From Vibrio sinaloensis DSM 21326 (GTDB lineage Bacteria; Pseudomonadota; Gammaproteobacteria; Enterobacterales; Vibrionaceae), in assembly GCF_000189275.1 (NCBI RefSeq), contig NZ_AEVT01000090.1, positions 1 through 64,000 on the forward strand: DNA of 64,000 nt, written 5' to 3'. Below are positions 8,333 to 18,134 of this stretch, piece by piece. The notes under the pieces were generated by a model. The model was not told the origin of the DNA. It saw only the letters and a program-made list of their open reading frames with translations, and made no database searches. Every line of letters begins with the position of its first letter. Within the stretch, counting starts at the first letter, position 1. The position numbers and the translations under genes were made by a program.

Positions 8333-10141
8333 ATGCGCTTCGCCTTATCACTGTTAATTCTCTGTATTTCCGTTGTTTCTGCACCGGCAATGGCTCTGTT
8401 TGGTAACTCCAACTCCACACCAAGCTTTGCCAACAACAGCAACACTTTTGTTCCAGTTGACGAAGCGTTTCCATTTAATGCTTATCAGCAGGACAATCGC
8501 GTATTCATCGATTGGCAGGTCAAGCCTGATTACTACCTGTATCAACACCGTATTTCTGTTAGCGGTGAAAACGTCACGGTTGCGAATATAGAGATGCGGG
8601 ACGGTGAGCCGTACAAAGATGAATTCTTTGGTGACGTAAGCATTTACACAACGCCGCTGTTTGTTGATGTCTCTATGGCCGATTACCAAACCAAAGCGCG
8701 CCTGATCGTTCAATACCAAGGCTGTGCGAAAGCCGGCTTTTGCTACCCGCCTGAAACACGAGTGATCGACATTCAACCCTTTACCGCTAGTCAGGTGCAG
8801 ACTCCAGCCTCGGGCTCGACGCAACCTCAGCCTCAACCCACCAGCGATGTGGTCAAATCCAATCCGGTTGATGCTCCGCGCTCTCAAGAATCCACCCTTG
8901 CTTCTAAATTGAGTGATAGCTGGTGGACACCACTACTTTTCCTCGCCCTCGGTGTTGGGCTAGCATTTACACCATGTGTTCTTCCTATGTACCCGATTCT
9001 GACCAGTATCGTACTGGGTAGCGGAAAATTGAGTCAGCGCCGCGCGCTGGGTTTGGCGTTTATCTATGTCCAAGGTATGGCGCTTACCTACACCTTACTG
9101 GGTTTGGTGGTGGCTTCGGCAGGAATGCAGTTTCAAGCCGCGATGCAACACCCCTATGTCTTAATTGGCCTAAGCATTTTGTTTGTCACACTGGCTCTGT
9201 CTATGTTTGGTGTTTACACCCTGCAATTGCCGAGCGGCGTCCAAACTTGGCTCAATAACTTAAGCAACAAACAGCAAAGTGGTAGCAGCGCTGGCGTATT
9301 TGCAATGGGCGCTATTTCAGGGCTCGTTTGTTCTCCTTGCACGACAGCGCCACTTTCAGGGGCACTGCTTTATGTGGCTCAAAGTGGCGACCTACTCACC
9401 GGCGGCATTGCACTGTATGCATTAGCGATCGGCATGGGTATCCCTTTAATGTTAGTGGCGGTATTTGGTAATAAACTGCTACCAAAAGCAGGTAACTGGA
9501 TGGATCGAGTGAAAACGCTGTTCGGCTTTATTCTTCTTGCTGCGCCTATCTTCCTATTAGAACGTATCTTGCCAGAGATGTGGGCCACAGCCTTATGGTC
9601 AGCACTTGGCATCGTCGCGTTTGGTTGGTTATACCATATTAAGAACACGCTAGAGTTCGGCGGTTGGAAACAAAGCACGGTGGGAATCATTGCGGTGCTT
9701 GGCCTTTTTGCCTCTGCCCAGCCGGCATTAAATTACTGGTTTGGTAATCACCACAACACGCAAACAGAACAAGCAACCATTAGCTTTACCCGCATTGCCA
9801 ATGTCGCAGAGCTAGAGCAGCAACTGGGGCTGGCCAAACAAGCAGGTAAACCTGTCATGCTCGACTTCTATGCCGATTGGTGCGTGGCTTGTAAAGAGTT
9901 TGAAAAGTACACCTTCCACCAGCCTGACGTCGAACAAAAGCTGCAAAACTTCGTTCTACTGCAAGCCGATGTCACTAAGAATACCCCGCAAGACATCGCC
10001 CTGCTGAAACAAATGCAAGTGTTGGGTTTACCAACCATAGAATTTTGGGATGCAAACGGCGTACACGTAAACAATGCCCGTATTACTGGCTTTATGCAGG
10101 CGCAGCCTTTCCTAGAGCACCTGAGTAACCACAAGCTTTAG
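8333..10141 (+). CDS. dsbD: Protein-disulfide reductase DsbD
   Basis: Moves electrons from cytoplasmic thioredoxin across the inner membrane to periplasmic DsbC, DsbG and CcmG. All three parts are visible in 602 residues: a signal peptide (about 1-22), the periplasmic alpha domain with C131 and C137 (CAKAGFC), a Pro/Gln-rich linker, an eight-helix membrane beta domain with TPCVLPM (C215) and SPCTTAP (C336), and a C-terminal thioredoxin-like gamma domain with [10 protein letters not shown] (C517 and C520). The gene is monocistronic, between two strong terminators. Nothing appears truncated. Confidence 0.97.
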   Translation: MRFALSLLILCISVVSAPAMALFGNSNSTPSFANNSNTFVPVDEAFPFNAYQQDNRVFIDWQVKPDYYLYQHRISVSGENVTVANIEMRDGEPYKDEFFGDVSIYTTPLFVDVSMADYQTKARLIVQYQGCAKAGFCYPPETRVIDIQPFTASQVQTPASGSTQPQPQPTSDVVKSNPVDAPRSQESTLASKLSDSWWTPLLFLALGVGLAFTPCVLPMYPILTSIVLGSGKLSQRRALGLAFIYVQGMALTYTLLGLVVASAGMQFQAAMQHPYVLIGLSILFVTLALSMFGVYTLQLPSGVQTWLNNLSNKQQSGSSAGVFAMGAISGLVCSPCTTAPLSGALLYVAQSGDLLTGGIALYALAIGMGIPLMLVAVFGNKLLPKAGNWMDRVKTLFGFILLAAPIFLLERILPEMWATALWSALGIVAFGWLYHIKNTLEFGGWKQSTVGIIAVLGLFASAQPALNYWFGNHHNTQTEQATISFTRIANVAELEQQLGLAKQAGKPVMLDFYADWCVACKEFEKYTFHQPDVEQKLQNFVLLQADVTKNTPQDIALLKQMQVLGLPTIEFWDANGVHVNNARITGFMQAQPFLEHLSNHKL

Positions 10142-10154
10142 CTAAACTGTGTTT

Positions 10155-10184
10155 AAAACGCCGACCTCTAGGTCGGCGTTTTTA
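10155..10184 (+). terminator. Terminator after dsbD
   Basis: AAAACGCCGACCT / AGGTCGGCGTTTT, 13 pairs with a two-base CT tip, then TTTATTT. Confidence 0.95.
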
Positions 10185-10319
10185 TTTGCCTTTTCTCATT
10201 TATATGCAATTTTTCTAATAAAACCCGATACAGTTCAGACTTTTAGTGCATAAAGATTGTCCACACTTACAAAGGTGACAATAATTCTATTAACTATTTT
10301 GCTATAAGTGCTTAACGTC

Positions 10320-10955
10320 ATGGACTCGACCTACAACATCATTATTGCCGACGATCATCCACTTTTTCGCAATGCGCTTTTTCAATCTGTGCATATGGCG
10401 GTGAGTGGGGCTAACCTCTTGGAAGCCGATTCACTTGATGCTCTGTTGGCGGTTCTCGCGCGCGAAGAAGAGCCTGATTTGTTGCTACTTGATCTCAAAA
10501 TGCCCGGTGCAAACGGCATGTCTGGTTTAATCCACTTACGAGCAGAGTATCCGGACCTTCCGATTGTTGTCGTGTCAGCCAGTGAAGAGTCTTCGGTCGT
10601 TACTCAAGTCAAAAGCCATGGTGCGTTTGGCTTTATCCCTAAGTCGAGTGACATGCGCGAATTGGTCAGTGCACTGAATCAAGTGCTGAATGGCGAACCC
10701 TTCTTCCCTGAAGGCTCGATTACCAATAACGCGGCGTGCAATGATTTAGCTGAAAAAATAGCGACCCTAACGCCACAGCAATATAAAGTTCTTGGAATGT
10801 TATCTGATGGTTTACTCAATAAACAAATCGCATACGAGTTAAATGTTTCAGAAGCAACAATCAAAGCCCATATGACAGCCATCTTTCGCAAGTTAGGTGT
10901 AAAAAATAGAACTCAAGCCGTAATTTTACTCCAACAGCTAGAATCTGAAGCTTAA
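10320..10955 (+). CDS. crbR: LuxR/FixJ-type response regulator, probable CrbR
   Basis: Two-domain regulator of 211 residues: receiver domain (about 5-125) with the acidic pair in IIIADDHPLF, the phospho-acceptor in LLLLDLKMPG and the conserved Lys in GFIPKSS; then a LuxR-type DNA-binding domain (about 145-205) with LTPQQYKVLGMLSDG and NVSEATIKAHMTAIFRKLGV. ATG 10320 is taken as the start; an in-frame GTG at 10308 would add four residues and neither has a strong ribosome site. Its closeness to the symporter pair, the hybrid kinase and acs makes it the likely partner of CrbS in the acetate switch known from Vibrio cholerae. The pairing itself is inference. Confidence 0.8.
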   Translation: MDSTYNIIIADDHPLFRNALFQSVHMAVSGANLLEADSLDALLAVLAREEEPDLLLLDLKMPGANGMSGLIHLRAEYPDLPIVVVSASEESSVVTQVKSHGAFGFIPKSSDMRELVSALNQVLNGEPFFPEGSITNNAACNDLAEKIATLTPQQYKVLGMLSDGLLNKQIAYELNVSEATIKAHMTAIFRKLGVKNRTQAVILLQQLESEA

Positions 10956-11061
10956 TTCACTCAGATTTAACCTTAAAGTGTAATTTCTTTGCTAATATCA
11001 AGAGAACTGGTCTCTACTGGTTCCTCTATCCCTCTGTTGACTTACTCTGGGAGAAAGCAAA

Positions 11062-11688
11062 GTGCTAAGCATTCTAATCACTCAATTTGTTGTTCTTTGG
11101 GCGGTGATCGATCCTATCGGTAGCGTGCCTGTTTACTTGTCTCAAACCTCACATTTAACCGCCAAGCAGCGCCGTTTGGTCGCCCTAAAAGCCGTGGCAA
11201 TAGCGACAGGAGTACTCCTGTTTTTCCTCATTGCAGGTCAATTACTACTCGAAGCGATGCAAATCCCACTGCCTGCTTTTCAGGCCGCAGGAGGTCTGGT
11301 ACTGCTGTTGTTCGCACTCACCATGATTTTTGGTGAGTCTAAACCTGAACAAGAAACCAAGCTATCACAAGACGTAAGCCACTCAGAGCTCGCGGATCTC
11401 GCCGTTTATCCATTGGCGATTCCTTCTATCGCCTCTCCTGGTGCGATGATGGCGATTGTCATGCTGACCGACAATCATCGCTATGCACTGATAGATCAAA
11501 GCATCACTGCCGGTGTGATGGTCGTGGTGTTGCTCATCACCTTGCTCTTACTACTTGGTGCTACCCATATTCAACGATGGATAGGCAATGTCGGCGCTGC
11601 CATTATTAGTCGCGTGATGGGCTTAATTCTGGCGGCGGTCGCGGTCAACAACCTGCTGATGGGGATCAAAGATTTTTATCTTGGTTAA
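11062..11688 (+). CDS. MarC-family integral membrane protein
   Basis: Six-helix inner-membrane protein of the MarC family (208 residues); the E. coli relatives have no settled function despite the multiple-antibiotic-resistance name. The N-terminal LWAVIDPIGSVPVYL and mid-protein PLAIPSIASPGAMMAIVML motifs are typical. Translation begins at GTG 11062 with a GGGAG ribosome site eight bases before. It stands between the response regulator and the symporter pair and is closed by its own terminator. No link to acetate is evident. Confidence 0.85.
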   Translation: MLSILITQFVVLWAVIDPIGSVPVYLSQTSHLTAKQRRLVALKAVAIATGVLLFFLIAGQLLLEAMQIPLPAFQAAGGLVLLLFALTMIFGESKPEQETKLSQDVSHSELADLAVYPLAIPSIASPGAMMAIVMLTDNHRYALIDQSITAGVMVVVLLITLLLLLGATHIQRWIGNVGAAIISRVMGLILAAVAVNNLLMGIKDFYLG

Positions 11689-11776
11689 TTTATTTGCACC
11701 AAATTGGCCATTCAGCATTAGACTTTTGGCTAATTTAACACAACATTAACATCACAGATTTCTATCGATTTTATAT

Positions 11777-11808
11777 AAGCGCCTTATTTATGGGCGCTTT
11801 TTGTTTTT
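11777..11808 (+). terminator. Terminator after marC
   Basis: AAGCGCC / GGCGCTT over a nine-base loop, then TTTTG TTTTTT. Confidence 0.85.
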
Positions 11809-11907
11809 TATGCCACGACTAAAGTTGAAAAGAGTTCTTGCCAACACCTTGCTAGGGTAGATATTGAAACATTTTCTTAACAACAAACCAATCGTAAGGA
11901 GGCGGCA

Positions 11908-12171
11908 ATGGCGTTTGAAAGTCAGGATAAAGCCAAAGCCTATTGGGACAAGAACGTAAAACTGATGATCAACTTGATGATCGTATGGTTTGTCGTTTCT
12001 TTCGGCTGCGGCATCTTATTTGTCGACGTACTTAATCAATTTCAACTAGGTGGTTACAAGCTAGGCTTCTGGTTCGCTCAGCAAGGCTCTATCTATACCT
12101 TCCTAGGTATTATTTTCTACTACGCGTGGAAGATGCGCCAAATTGACCGAGAATTCGGCGTAGATGAGTAA
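11908..12171 (+). CDS. DUF4212 small subunit of a sodium/solute symporter
   Basis: Small membrane protein of 87 residues with two predicted helices (about 22-42 and 60-78), matching DUF4212 proteins always encoded before VC_2705-type symporters. A near-perfect AAGGAGG ribosome site lies seven bases before ATG. The symporter gene starts 12 bases after its stop, so the two are cotranslated and probably form one complex. The role of the small subunit (assembly or stability) is not established. Confidence 0.92.
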   Translation: MAFESQDKAKAYWDKNVKLMINLMIVWFVVSFGCGILFVDVLNQFQLGGYKLGFWFAQQGSIYTFLGIIFYYAWKMRQIDREFGVDE

Positions 12172-12183
12172 GGAGTAACTCAG

Positions 12184-13911
12184 ATGGATTTGAAAACAAT
12201 CACTTACCTCGTTGTTGGTGCGACCTTTATCCTTTACATTGGTATTGCGATTTGGGCCCGTGCTGGATCAACTAAAGAGTTCTATGTTGCAGGTGGTGGG
12301 GTTAACCCAATCGCAAACGGCATGGCAACCGCAGCAGACTGGATGTCAGCCGCATCATTTATCTCTATGGCTGGTCTCATCGCCTTTATGGGTTACGGTG
12401 GCAGCGTATTCCTAATGGGTTGGACTGGCGGTTACGTACTTCTAGCACTGCTACTTGCTCCTTATCTACGTAAGTTCGGCAAGTTCACTGTACCAGAGTT
12501 CGTAGGTGAACGTTTCTACTCTAACGCAGCTCGTATCGTTGCAGTTGTGTGTCTAATCATTGCGTCGGTCACTTACGTTATCGGTCAAATGAAAGGCGTT
12601 GGTGTTGCGTTTGGTCGTTTCCTAGAAGTGGATTACTCAACGGGTCTATTGATCGGTATGTGTATCGTATTCATGTACGCAGTAATGGGCGGCATGAAAG
12701 GCATCACTTACACGCAGATTGCTCAATATTGCGTACTCATTTTAGCTTACACTATCCCAGCAATCTTTATCTCTCTGCAACTAACGGGTAACCCGCTACC
12801 TCAAATCGGTCTTGGGAGTACCATCCAAGGCACCGATGTCTATCTACTCGATAGGCTCGACCAAGTGGTGACCGAACTCGGCTTTAGTGAATACACCACA
12901 CAAGTCCGTGGCGACACGCTGAACATGTTCGTTTACACCATGTCACTCATGATCGGTACTGCAGGCTTGCCACACGTAATCATCCGTTTCTTCACGGTAC
13001 CTAAGGTACGCGACGCACGTACATCAGCAGGTTGGGCTCTAGTATTTATCGCTATCCTATACACAACTGCGCCAGCGGTATCTGCAATGGCTCGTCTAAA
13101 CCTAATGGATACAGTGAATCCAGCGCCAGGTCAGCACCTTGCCTATGATGAGCGTCCTGACTGGTTCAAAAACTGGGAGAAAACAGGTCTACTTGGCTTT
13201 GATGACAAGAACGGCGACGGTCTGATTGAGTACACGTCAAACCCAGCAACCAATGAACTGAAAGTTGACCGTGACATCATGGTACTGGCTAACCCTGAGA
13301 TTGCGAAGCTACCAAACTGGGTAATCGCTCTCGTGGCAGCCGGTGGTCTAGCTGCGGCACTTTCAACCGCAGCAGGTCTATTGCTCGCAATATCTTCGGC
13401 AATATCCCATGACTTAATTAAAGGTGTGATCAATCCAAATATATCGGAGAAGAAAGAGCTGCTCGCCAGTCGGATTTCCATGGCAGTTGCGATTGCGGTA
13501 GCAGGTTATCTCGGCCTCAACCCGCCAGGTTTTGCCGCCGGTACGGTAGCGTTAGCCTTCGGTCTTGCTGCTTCCTCCATCTTCCCGGCGTTGATGATGG
13601 GTATCTTCAGCAAAGGTATCAATAAAGAGGGTGCAATTGCAGGTATGATTGCAGGTATCAGTATCACACTATTTTACGTATTCCAGCACAAAGGCATCCT
13701 ATTCGTTGCTGACTGGACTTACCTAGAAAGCTGGGGCAGCAACTGGTTCCTAGGCATCGAACCTAATGCATTTGGTGCGATTGGTGCGGTATTTAACTTC
13801 CTAGTTGCGTTCGGTGTATCGAAAGTTACGGCTGAAACCCCTCAAGAAGTGAAAGACCTTGTAGAGCACGTTCGTGTACCAGCAGGGGCAGGTGACGCTG
13901 TTGACCACTAA
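12184..13911 (+). CDS. Sodium:solute (acetate-type) symporter, VC_2705 subfamily
   Basis: Large polytopic SLC5/SSS-family transporter (575 residues, about 13 helices) that should import acetate or a similar short carboxylate with Na+. Family motifs: FYVAGGGVNPIANGMATAADWMSA in helix 1, GQMKGVG, GTAGLPHVIIRFF and the helix GGLAAALSTAAGLLLA. Between helices, at residues about 341-349, a loop reads DKNGDGLIE, which looks like an EF-hand or dockerin-type calcium loop and lies in an insertion absent from ActP-type relatives as I know them. It follows the DUF4212 gene and is closed by a strong terminator. Substrate is inferred from the crbS/crbR/acs context. Confidence 0.88.
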   Translation: MDLKTITYLVVGATFILYIGIAIWARAGSTKEFYVAGGGVNPIANGMATAADWMSAASFISMAGLIAFMGYGGSVFLMGWTGGYVLLALLLAPYLRKFGKFTVPEFVGERFYSNAARIVAVVCLIIASVTYVIGQMKGVGVAFGRFLEVDYSTGLLIGMCIVFMYAVMGGMKGITYTQIAQYCVLILAYTIPAIFISLQLTGNPLPQIGLGSTIQGTDVYLLDRLDQVVTELGFSEYTTQVRGDTLNMFVYTMSLMIGTAGLPHVIIRFFTVPKVRDARTSAGWALVFIAILYTTAPAVSAMARLNLMDTVNPAPGQHLAYDERPDWFKNWEKTGLLGFDDKNGDGLIEYTSNPATNELKVDRDIMVLANPEIAKLPNWVIALVAAGGLAAALSTAAGLLLAISSAISHDLIKGVINPNISEKKELLASRISMAVAIAVAGYLGLNPPGFAAGTVALAFGLAASSIFPALMMGIFSKGINKEGAIAGMIAGISITLFYVFQHKGILFVADWTYLESWGSNWFLGIEPNAFGAIGAVFNFLVAFGVSKVTAETPQEVKDLVEHVRVPAGAGDAVDH

Positions 13912-13930
13912 TAACAATACCTAAACCACA

Positions 13931-13953
13931 AAAGCCCCTATTGGGGCTTTTTT
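13931..13953 (+). terminator. Terminator after the symporter gene
   Basis: AAAGCCCC / GGGGCTTT, four-base loop, then TTT. It overlaps a spurious in-frame TTG extension of the next gene and so argues for that gene starting at 14007. Confidence 0.9.
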
Positions 13954-14006
13954 ATTCCAAGTTTTACGTTACCGTATTCGAAGTCTGTTGTAGCAAGGAA
14001 GCCAAG

Positions 14007-14489
14007 ATGTTCAAAAATAAGCACTTTATAGTCGCTCTATTAGTCGCACCTATTCTGTCTATCATTGCCTATTTTGGCGCTGATATGGCGGTAAGCGAAA
14101 AGCCGCATGCAGCCAAAGAAGGCCAAAGCTACAAGTTGATCGCTAAATCTAACTGCCGCTATACCAGTGGCTTATGTGGCATGGAAAATGGTGAGTTTAA
14201 GGTCAAGTTTCGCTCCGAGAAATTAACCACGTCAGAACTGCAATTATCAATGACATCAGATTTCCCGCTCGAAGGGGTTAAGCTCTCACTCGTTGATAGC
14301 CAAGATCAAGCTGGCCAACCCATCGACATGCAAGCCGCCGATAAAGCGGGTCAGAATTGGTATATCACTTTGGCCAAACCAGCATCAGCAGAGAGCTGGT
14401 TGCGCGTCGCAATCCAAGCAGAAGGCACCTTGTATTACGGTGAAACTCAAACGGCTTTCGTAAAATACGAAACGCTTTTTACTGAGTAA
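14007..14489 (+). CDS. Membrane-anchored periplasmic protein of unknown function
   Basis: I do not recognise a named family. The 160 residues show one N-terminal helix (about 8-28) then a soluble domain that should face the periplasm, beta-rich in appearance, with two Cys seven apart (C50 and C57, SNCRYTSGLCGMENG) that may form a disulfide. The layout resembles FixH-like proteins, but no clear FixH motif is seen. ATG 14007 has an AAGGAAG ribosome site. It is convergent with crbS and shares a terminator region with it, just after the symporter. A role in acetate uptake is only guilt by association. Confidence 0.75.
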   Translation: MFKNKHFIVALLVAPILSIIAYFGADMAVSEKPHAAKEGQSYKLIAKSNCRYTSGLCGMENGEFKVKFRSEKLTTSELQLSMTSDFPLEGVKLSLVDSQDQAGQPIDMQAADKAGQNWYITLAKPASAESWLRVAIQAEGTLYYGETQTAFVKYETLFTE

Positions 14490-14508
14490 CCATTAGTCAG
14501 AAATTATT

Positions 14509-14539
14509 AAGGGTTGGCCAGTGACGCCAACCCTTTTTG
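14509..14539 (+). terminator. Terminator between the unknown gene and crbS
   Basis: AAGGGTTGGC / GCCAACCCTT, seven-base loop, then T5. The opposite strand has a weaker TTAATAATTT tail and may serve the convergent crbS gene. Confidence 0.85.
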
Positions 14540-14598
14540 TTTGCACGTAGAAAGGCATATTGTACCTAGCCAGCGTTGAGACAAGAGGACTTTGCAAC

Positions 14599-17500
14599 TT
14601 AAACGCGATTCAATATTGCTCTCAGTTTAAGCGGTTTAACCGGTTTCGGGATAAAGCCAAAGCCATTAGATTTAATCCCCTCCATCATATCTGCGGTGCG
14701 ATCGGCACTGATGATCACACCTTCAAAACTGTCTCCCAAACGCAAGCGACATTGCTGCAGCACTTCCAAGCCCGTTCGCCCCTCATCGAGACGATAATCA
14801 GACAAGATAACATCAGGTAGCCACTCATCCTCAATACACTTCAAACTCGTGACGATGTCGGTCGCCGTACGGACATTGCAGCCCCAACGAGCAAGTAAGT
14901 TCTCCATACCGACTAAGATTTCAGTTTCATTGTCGACGCACAATACGTTCAAGTGGCTCAAATCAGACAGGTTAGGTGCGCTGTTTACCTGAGGTTGAAC
15001 AAGTGCTTCTATACCTCGTTTGAGCGTAATCGAAAACACGCTTCCTTGACCGGGCCAAGAGCGCATCGAGATTTGATGACCTAGAACGTGCGCGATGCCT
15101 TTCGATATCGCCAACCCTAAACCTAAACCTTGGTCAGAACGTACCTGACTGCCACGCGTAAACTCTTCAAAAATCTCTTGCTGTTTATCTTCATCGATAC
15201 CCGTACCGTTATCCCATACATCGATCCGAGCCTGACCATTGACGCGTCGCACACCCAGCACCACTTTGCCTTTAGGGTTGTAGCGAAAAGCGTTGGTGAG
15301 AAAGTTCTGCACTACCCGACGCAACAGCTTAGGGTCAGACTGAACAATGAGTTGGCTCGGTACCATCTCGAAATCAATACCCTGTTGTTTCGCCAATGCA
15401 CTAAACTCCGCGTTGAGATTAGACAACACATCGTTAATCGCAAAGGCATGAACATTCACATCCAGTTTGCCCGACTCTAGCCGCGAGATATCCAGCAGGT
15501 CGCCAATTAAATCTTCCGCGGCCCCTAATGCACTTTCGATGTGTTGCGATAACTTCTGAGTCTCTTCTTCTTTAGCGACTTCCGATAATGAGGAAGCAAA
15601 CAAACGCGCGGCATTCAAAGGCTGCATTAAATCATGACTGACCGCAGCAAGAAAACGCGACTTCGATTGTGATTCATGCTCAGAGCGTTGTGTCGCGGCA
15701 ACGAGCTGCTTGTTGAGATTCTCTAACTCCTGAGTCCGTTTATGCACGCGCTCTTCTAACGATTCATTGGCCTCTTTTAGCGCCTGCTCGGCATCACGGA
15801 ACACGGTGATGTCTGTAAAGCTCATCACAAAGCCGCCACCGGGCATAGGGTTGCCTTGTACTTCGATCACTCTGCCATCTGGGCGAACACGAGAAGAGGT
15901 GTGCCGAGTCCCTTGCTCTAAGTGATAAACCCGGCGACGAACGTGCTCTTCAGGATCACCCGGGCCACACAAACCTTGCTCCGCATTATGACGAATCACA
16001 TCCGCTATCGGTCTGCCGACTTGAATGAGACCGACCGGAAAAGTAAACAACTCTAAGTAACGTTGATTCCATGCCACCAGCCTTAACTGTTTATCGACTA
16101 CCGCAATCCCTTGACCAATATGCTCAATCGCCCCTTGCAATAATCCCCGGCTAAAGTCATAAAGCTCAGACGCTTCATCAACAATCGTTGCGACCTCTTC
16201 CAACTGCATATTGCGGCCCTGCAGAGCAGAAGTCAGGACTAACTTAGCCGAAGAAGCACCAAATACCCCGGCCAACACTCGCTCAGTGTGACGAATTAAG
16301 GTAGAGGGGGCTTGTTGGTTGGGTAGCATGGTTTCATGCTGCTGCGCCCAATACTGTTTAAAGGCATTACGCACTCGCTGTCGGCCAACAAAGCGTGAAG
16401 CCAGCATTTCTAACTCGCCTACCGTAACACGACTCTGATAGAGACTCATGTTCTCGCTTTCCGGTAAAGGCGTCCCCACAAAAGAGGCTGATTGTAAGCG
16501 TTCACTTAGGCTTGAGCGGGTGACTAATGATACCAATACATAACAGAGCGCATTCGCCGTCACGCTCAACACTATGCCCCAGTCAGAGCTTTCTATTCCT
16601 GCACTGGCAAGCAGCTGCGGCGGCGTTATCAACCAAAGCAGCAAGTTACTGTTTGCATCCCCCGCCAACATGTCGGTTTGGCTCATCAAGGTAATGAGCC
16701 AAATGGTAAAGCCAATGGCCAAACCAACATACGCCCCTTTGCGATTGCCTTGTCGCCAGTACATTCCACCAATAATTGCCGGTGCAAACTGGGTAATAGC
16801 GGCAAACGAGAGAAAACCTATCGCGGACAGTGAGTGGATGTTGCCCAAAGCTTGATAGAAACCCCACGCACCAAGCAGCAGCAATAAAATTAACCCGCGA
16901 CGAATGATCAGTAACAAACCCGAGAAGTGGCGGTGACTGCGTTGCGACAATCGCATCCGGCGAAGCAATAAAGGCATCACTAAGTCATTAGACACCATGA
17001 TCGCCAAAGCAATGGTCGAGACGATTACCATGCCGCTTGCCGCTGATGTGCCACCCAAAAATGCAAGCAGTGCAATATCTTGCGCGCCAACCGCCATTGG
17101 CAAACTGATCACGTAAGTGTCTGCGCTTACTCCAGTCAGCAGGCTTTGACCGACCCATGCGATCGGTAAAACAAAGATACCCATCAAAACCAAATAAATC
17201 GGGAACAACCAGCGCGCAGTGTGTAAATCTTGTGCTCGTTCGTTTTCGACAACCATGGTGTGAAACTGGCGTGGTAAACAGACAATCGCCATCATGGTCA
17301 ATAGCGTATGTATCACTAACGTAGGAATGTTAGGAGATTGATAAGTCTGCTCAGCAATATCCAGTAACGCGATGTCGCTACGATTAAGCGCTAAATAAAG
17401 AATGAAGCAACCCACCACGAGGAAGGCGACCAGCTTGAGCAAGGATTCGAACGCAATCGCCATCATCATACCGCGGTGGTGCTCGGTGTTATCGATATGG

Positions 17501-18027
17501 CGAGTACCAAACAGCATAGTAAATATCGCCAGCGCTGCAACAACGAACCACGAGACGTCAAAACCCTGTCCAGAAACATTGTCAGCCAGATCGGGGGCGA
17601 TGATCTCCAACCCCATAGTGATGCCACGCAGCTGCAATGCGATGTAAGGCAATATGCCCGCCACCGCGATAAGGGTCACCACCACAGCTAGCCCCTGTGA
17701 TTTACCATATCGGGCAGCGATAAAGTCAGCAATCGAGGTGATATGCTCACGTTTGGCAGTAATGATTAAGCGAGCGAGTATCCGCCAGCCTAGAGTGAAA
17801 ACGATGATGGGCGCAAGGTAGATAGGCAGGAAAGACCAGGGGTTATTACTCGCTTGACCCACGGTCCCGTAGAAGGTCCAAGAGGTACAGTAAACGGCAA
17901 TCGATAAGCTATATATCCATGGTCGCCATTTTGCTAACCACTTTGTTTGCTTGTCCCCATACCAGGCTATAAGAAAAAGCAGCCCGAGATACATCAGCGA
18001 TACTAAGATCACTAGCCAACCCTGCAT
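14599..18027 (-). CDS. crbS: CrbS-type hybrid histidine kinase with an SLC5 transporter domain
   Basis: Sensor of the acetate switch. In order: a sodium:solute symporter-like membrane domain (about 1-510, 13 hydrophobic segments), a STAC-like linker region, a PAS domain (about 640-740, DKQLRLVAWNQRYLELF), a coiled coil (about 745-785), a HisKA domain with phospho-accepting His798 in AAVSHDLMQPLNAA, a HATPase with DNGTGIDEDKQQEIF and GLGLGLAI, and a C-terminal receiver with Asp1077 in VILSDYRLDEG. Length 1142 is normal for this class. It is transcribed against the symporter gene and away from acs. In Vibrio cholerae CrbS/CrbR activates acs; the same is inferred here. Confidence 0.93.
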   Translation of the reverse strand: MQGWLVILVSLMYLGLLFLIAWYGDKQTKWLAKWRPWIYSLSIAVYCTSWTFYGTVGQASNNPWSFLPIYLAPIIVFTLGWRILARLIITAKREHITSIADFIAARYGKSQGLAVVVTLIAVAGILPYIALQLRGITMGLEIIAPDLADNVSGQGFDVSWFVVAALAIFTMLFGTRHIDNTEHHRGMMMAIAFESLLKLVAFLVVGCFILYLALNRSDIALLDIAEQTYQSPNIPTLVIHTLLTMMAIVCLPRQFHTMVVENERAQDLHTARWLFPIYLVLMGIFVLPIAWVGQSLLTGVSADTYVISLPMAVGAQDIALLAFLGGTSAASGMVIVSTIALAIMVSNDLVMPLLLRRMRLSQRSHRHFSGLLLIIRRGLILLLLLGAWGFYQALGNIHSLSAIGFLSFAAITQFAPAIIGGMYWRQGNRKGAYVGLAIGFTIWLITLMSQTDMLAGDANSNLLLWLITPPQLLASAGIESSDWGIVLSVTANALCYVLVSLVTRSSLSERLQSASFVGTPLPESENMSLYQSRVTVGELEMLASRFVGRQRVRNAFKQYWAQQHETMLPNQQAPSTLIRHTERVLAGVFGASSAKLVLTSALQGRNMQLEEVATIVDEASELYDFSRGLLQGAIEHIGQGIAVVDKQLRLVAWNQRYLELFTFPVGLIQVGRPIADVIRHNAEQGLCGPGDPEEHVRRRVYHLEQGTRHTSSRVRPDGRVIEVQGNPMPGGGFVMSFTDITVFRDAEQALKEANESLEERVHKRTQELENLNKQLVAATQRSEHESQSKSRFLAAVSHDLMQPLNAARLFASSLSEVAKEEETQKLSQHIESALGAAEDLIGDLLDISRLESGKLDVNVHAFAINDVLSNLNAEFSALAKQQGIDFEMVPSQLIVQSDPKLLRRVVQNFLTNAFRYNPKGKVVLGVRRVNGQARIDVWDNGTGIDEDKQQEIFEEFTRGSQVRSDQGLGLGLAISKGIAHVLGHQISMRSWPGQGSVFSITLKRGIEALVQPQVNSAPNLSDLSHLNVLCVDNETEILVGMENLLARWGCNVRTATDIVTSLKCIEDEWLPDVILSDYRLDEGRTGLEVLQQCRLRLGDSFEGVIISADRTADMMEGIKSNGFGFIPKPVKPLKLRAILNRV

Positions 18028-18065
18028 CCGATATCCTTATCATGTTGCTATGTGCTGAAATCCAA

Positions 18066-18094
18066 TAAAAAACCTCTCCATATTGGAGAGGTTT
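18066..18094 (-). terminator. Terminator after the MFS gene (minus strand)
   Basis: AAACCTCTCC / GGAGAGGTTT, five-base loop, with a T run on the minus strand. It separates the MFS gene from crbS, so crbS should have its own promoter in the short gap. Confidence 0.85.
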
Positions 18095-18134
18095 CATTTA
18101 ACTAAGGAAGTGAGTTGAACTCAAACAGTCACGC

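Noticed and set aside
8354..8887. 177-codon minus-strand frame across the dsbD N-terminus
   Set aside because: Overlaps a clearly real gene completely, and shows no domain or ribosome site.
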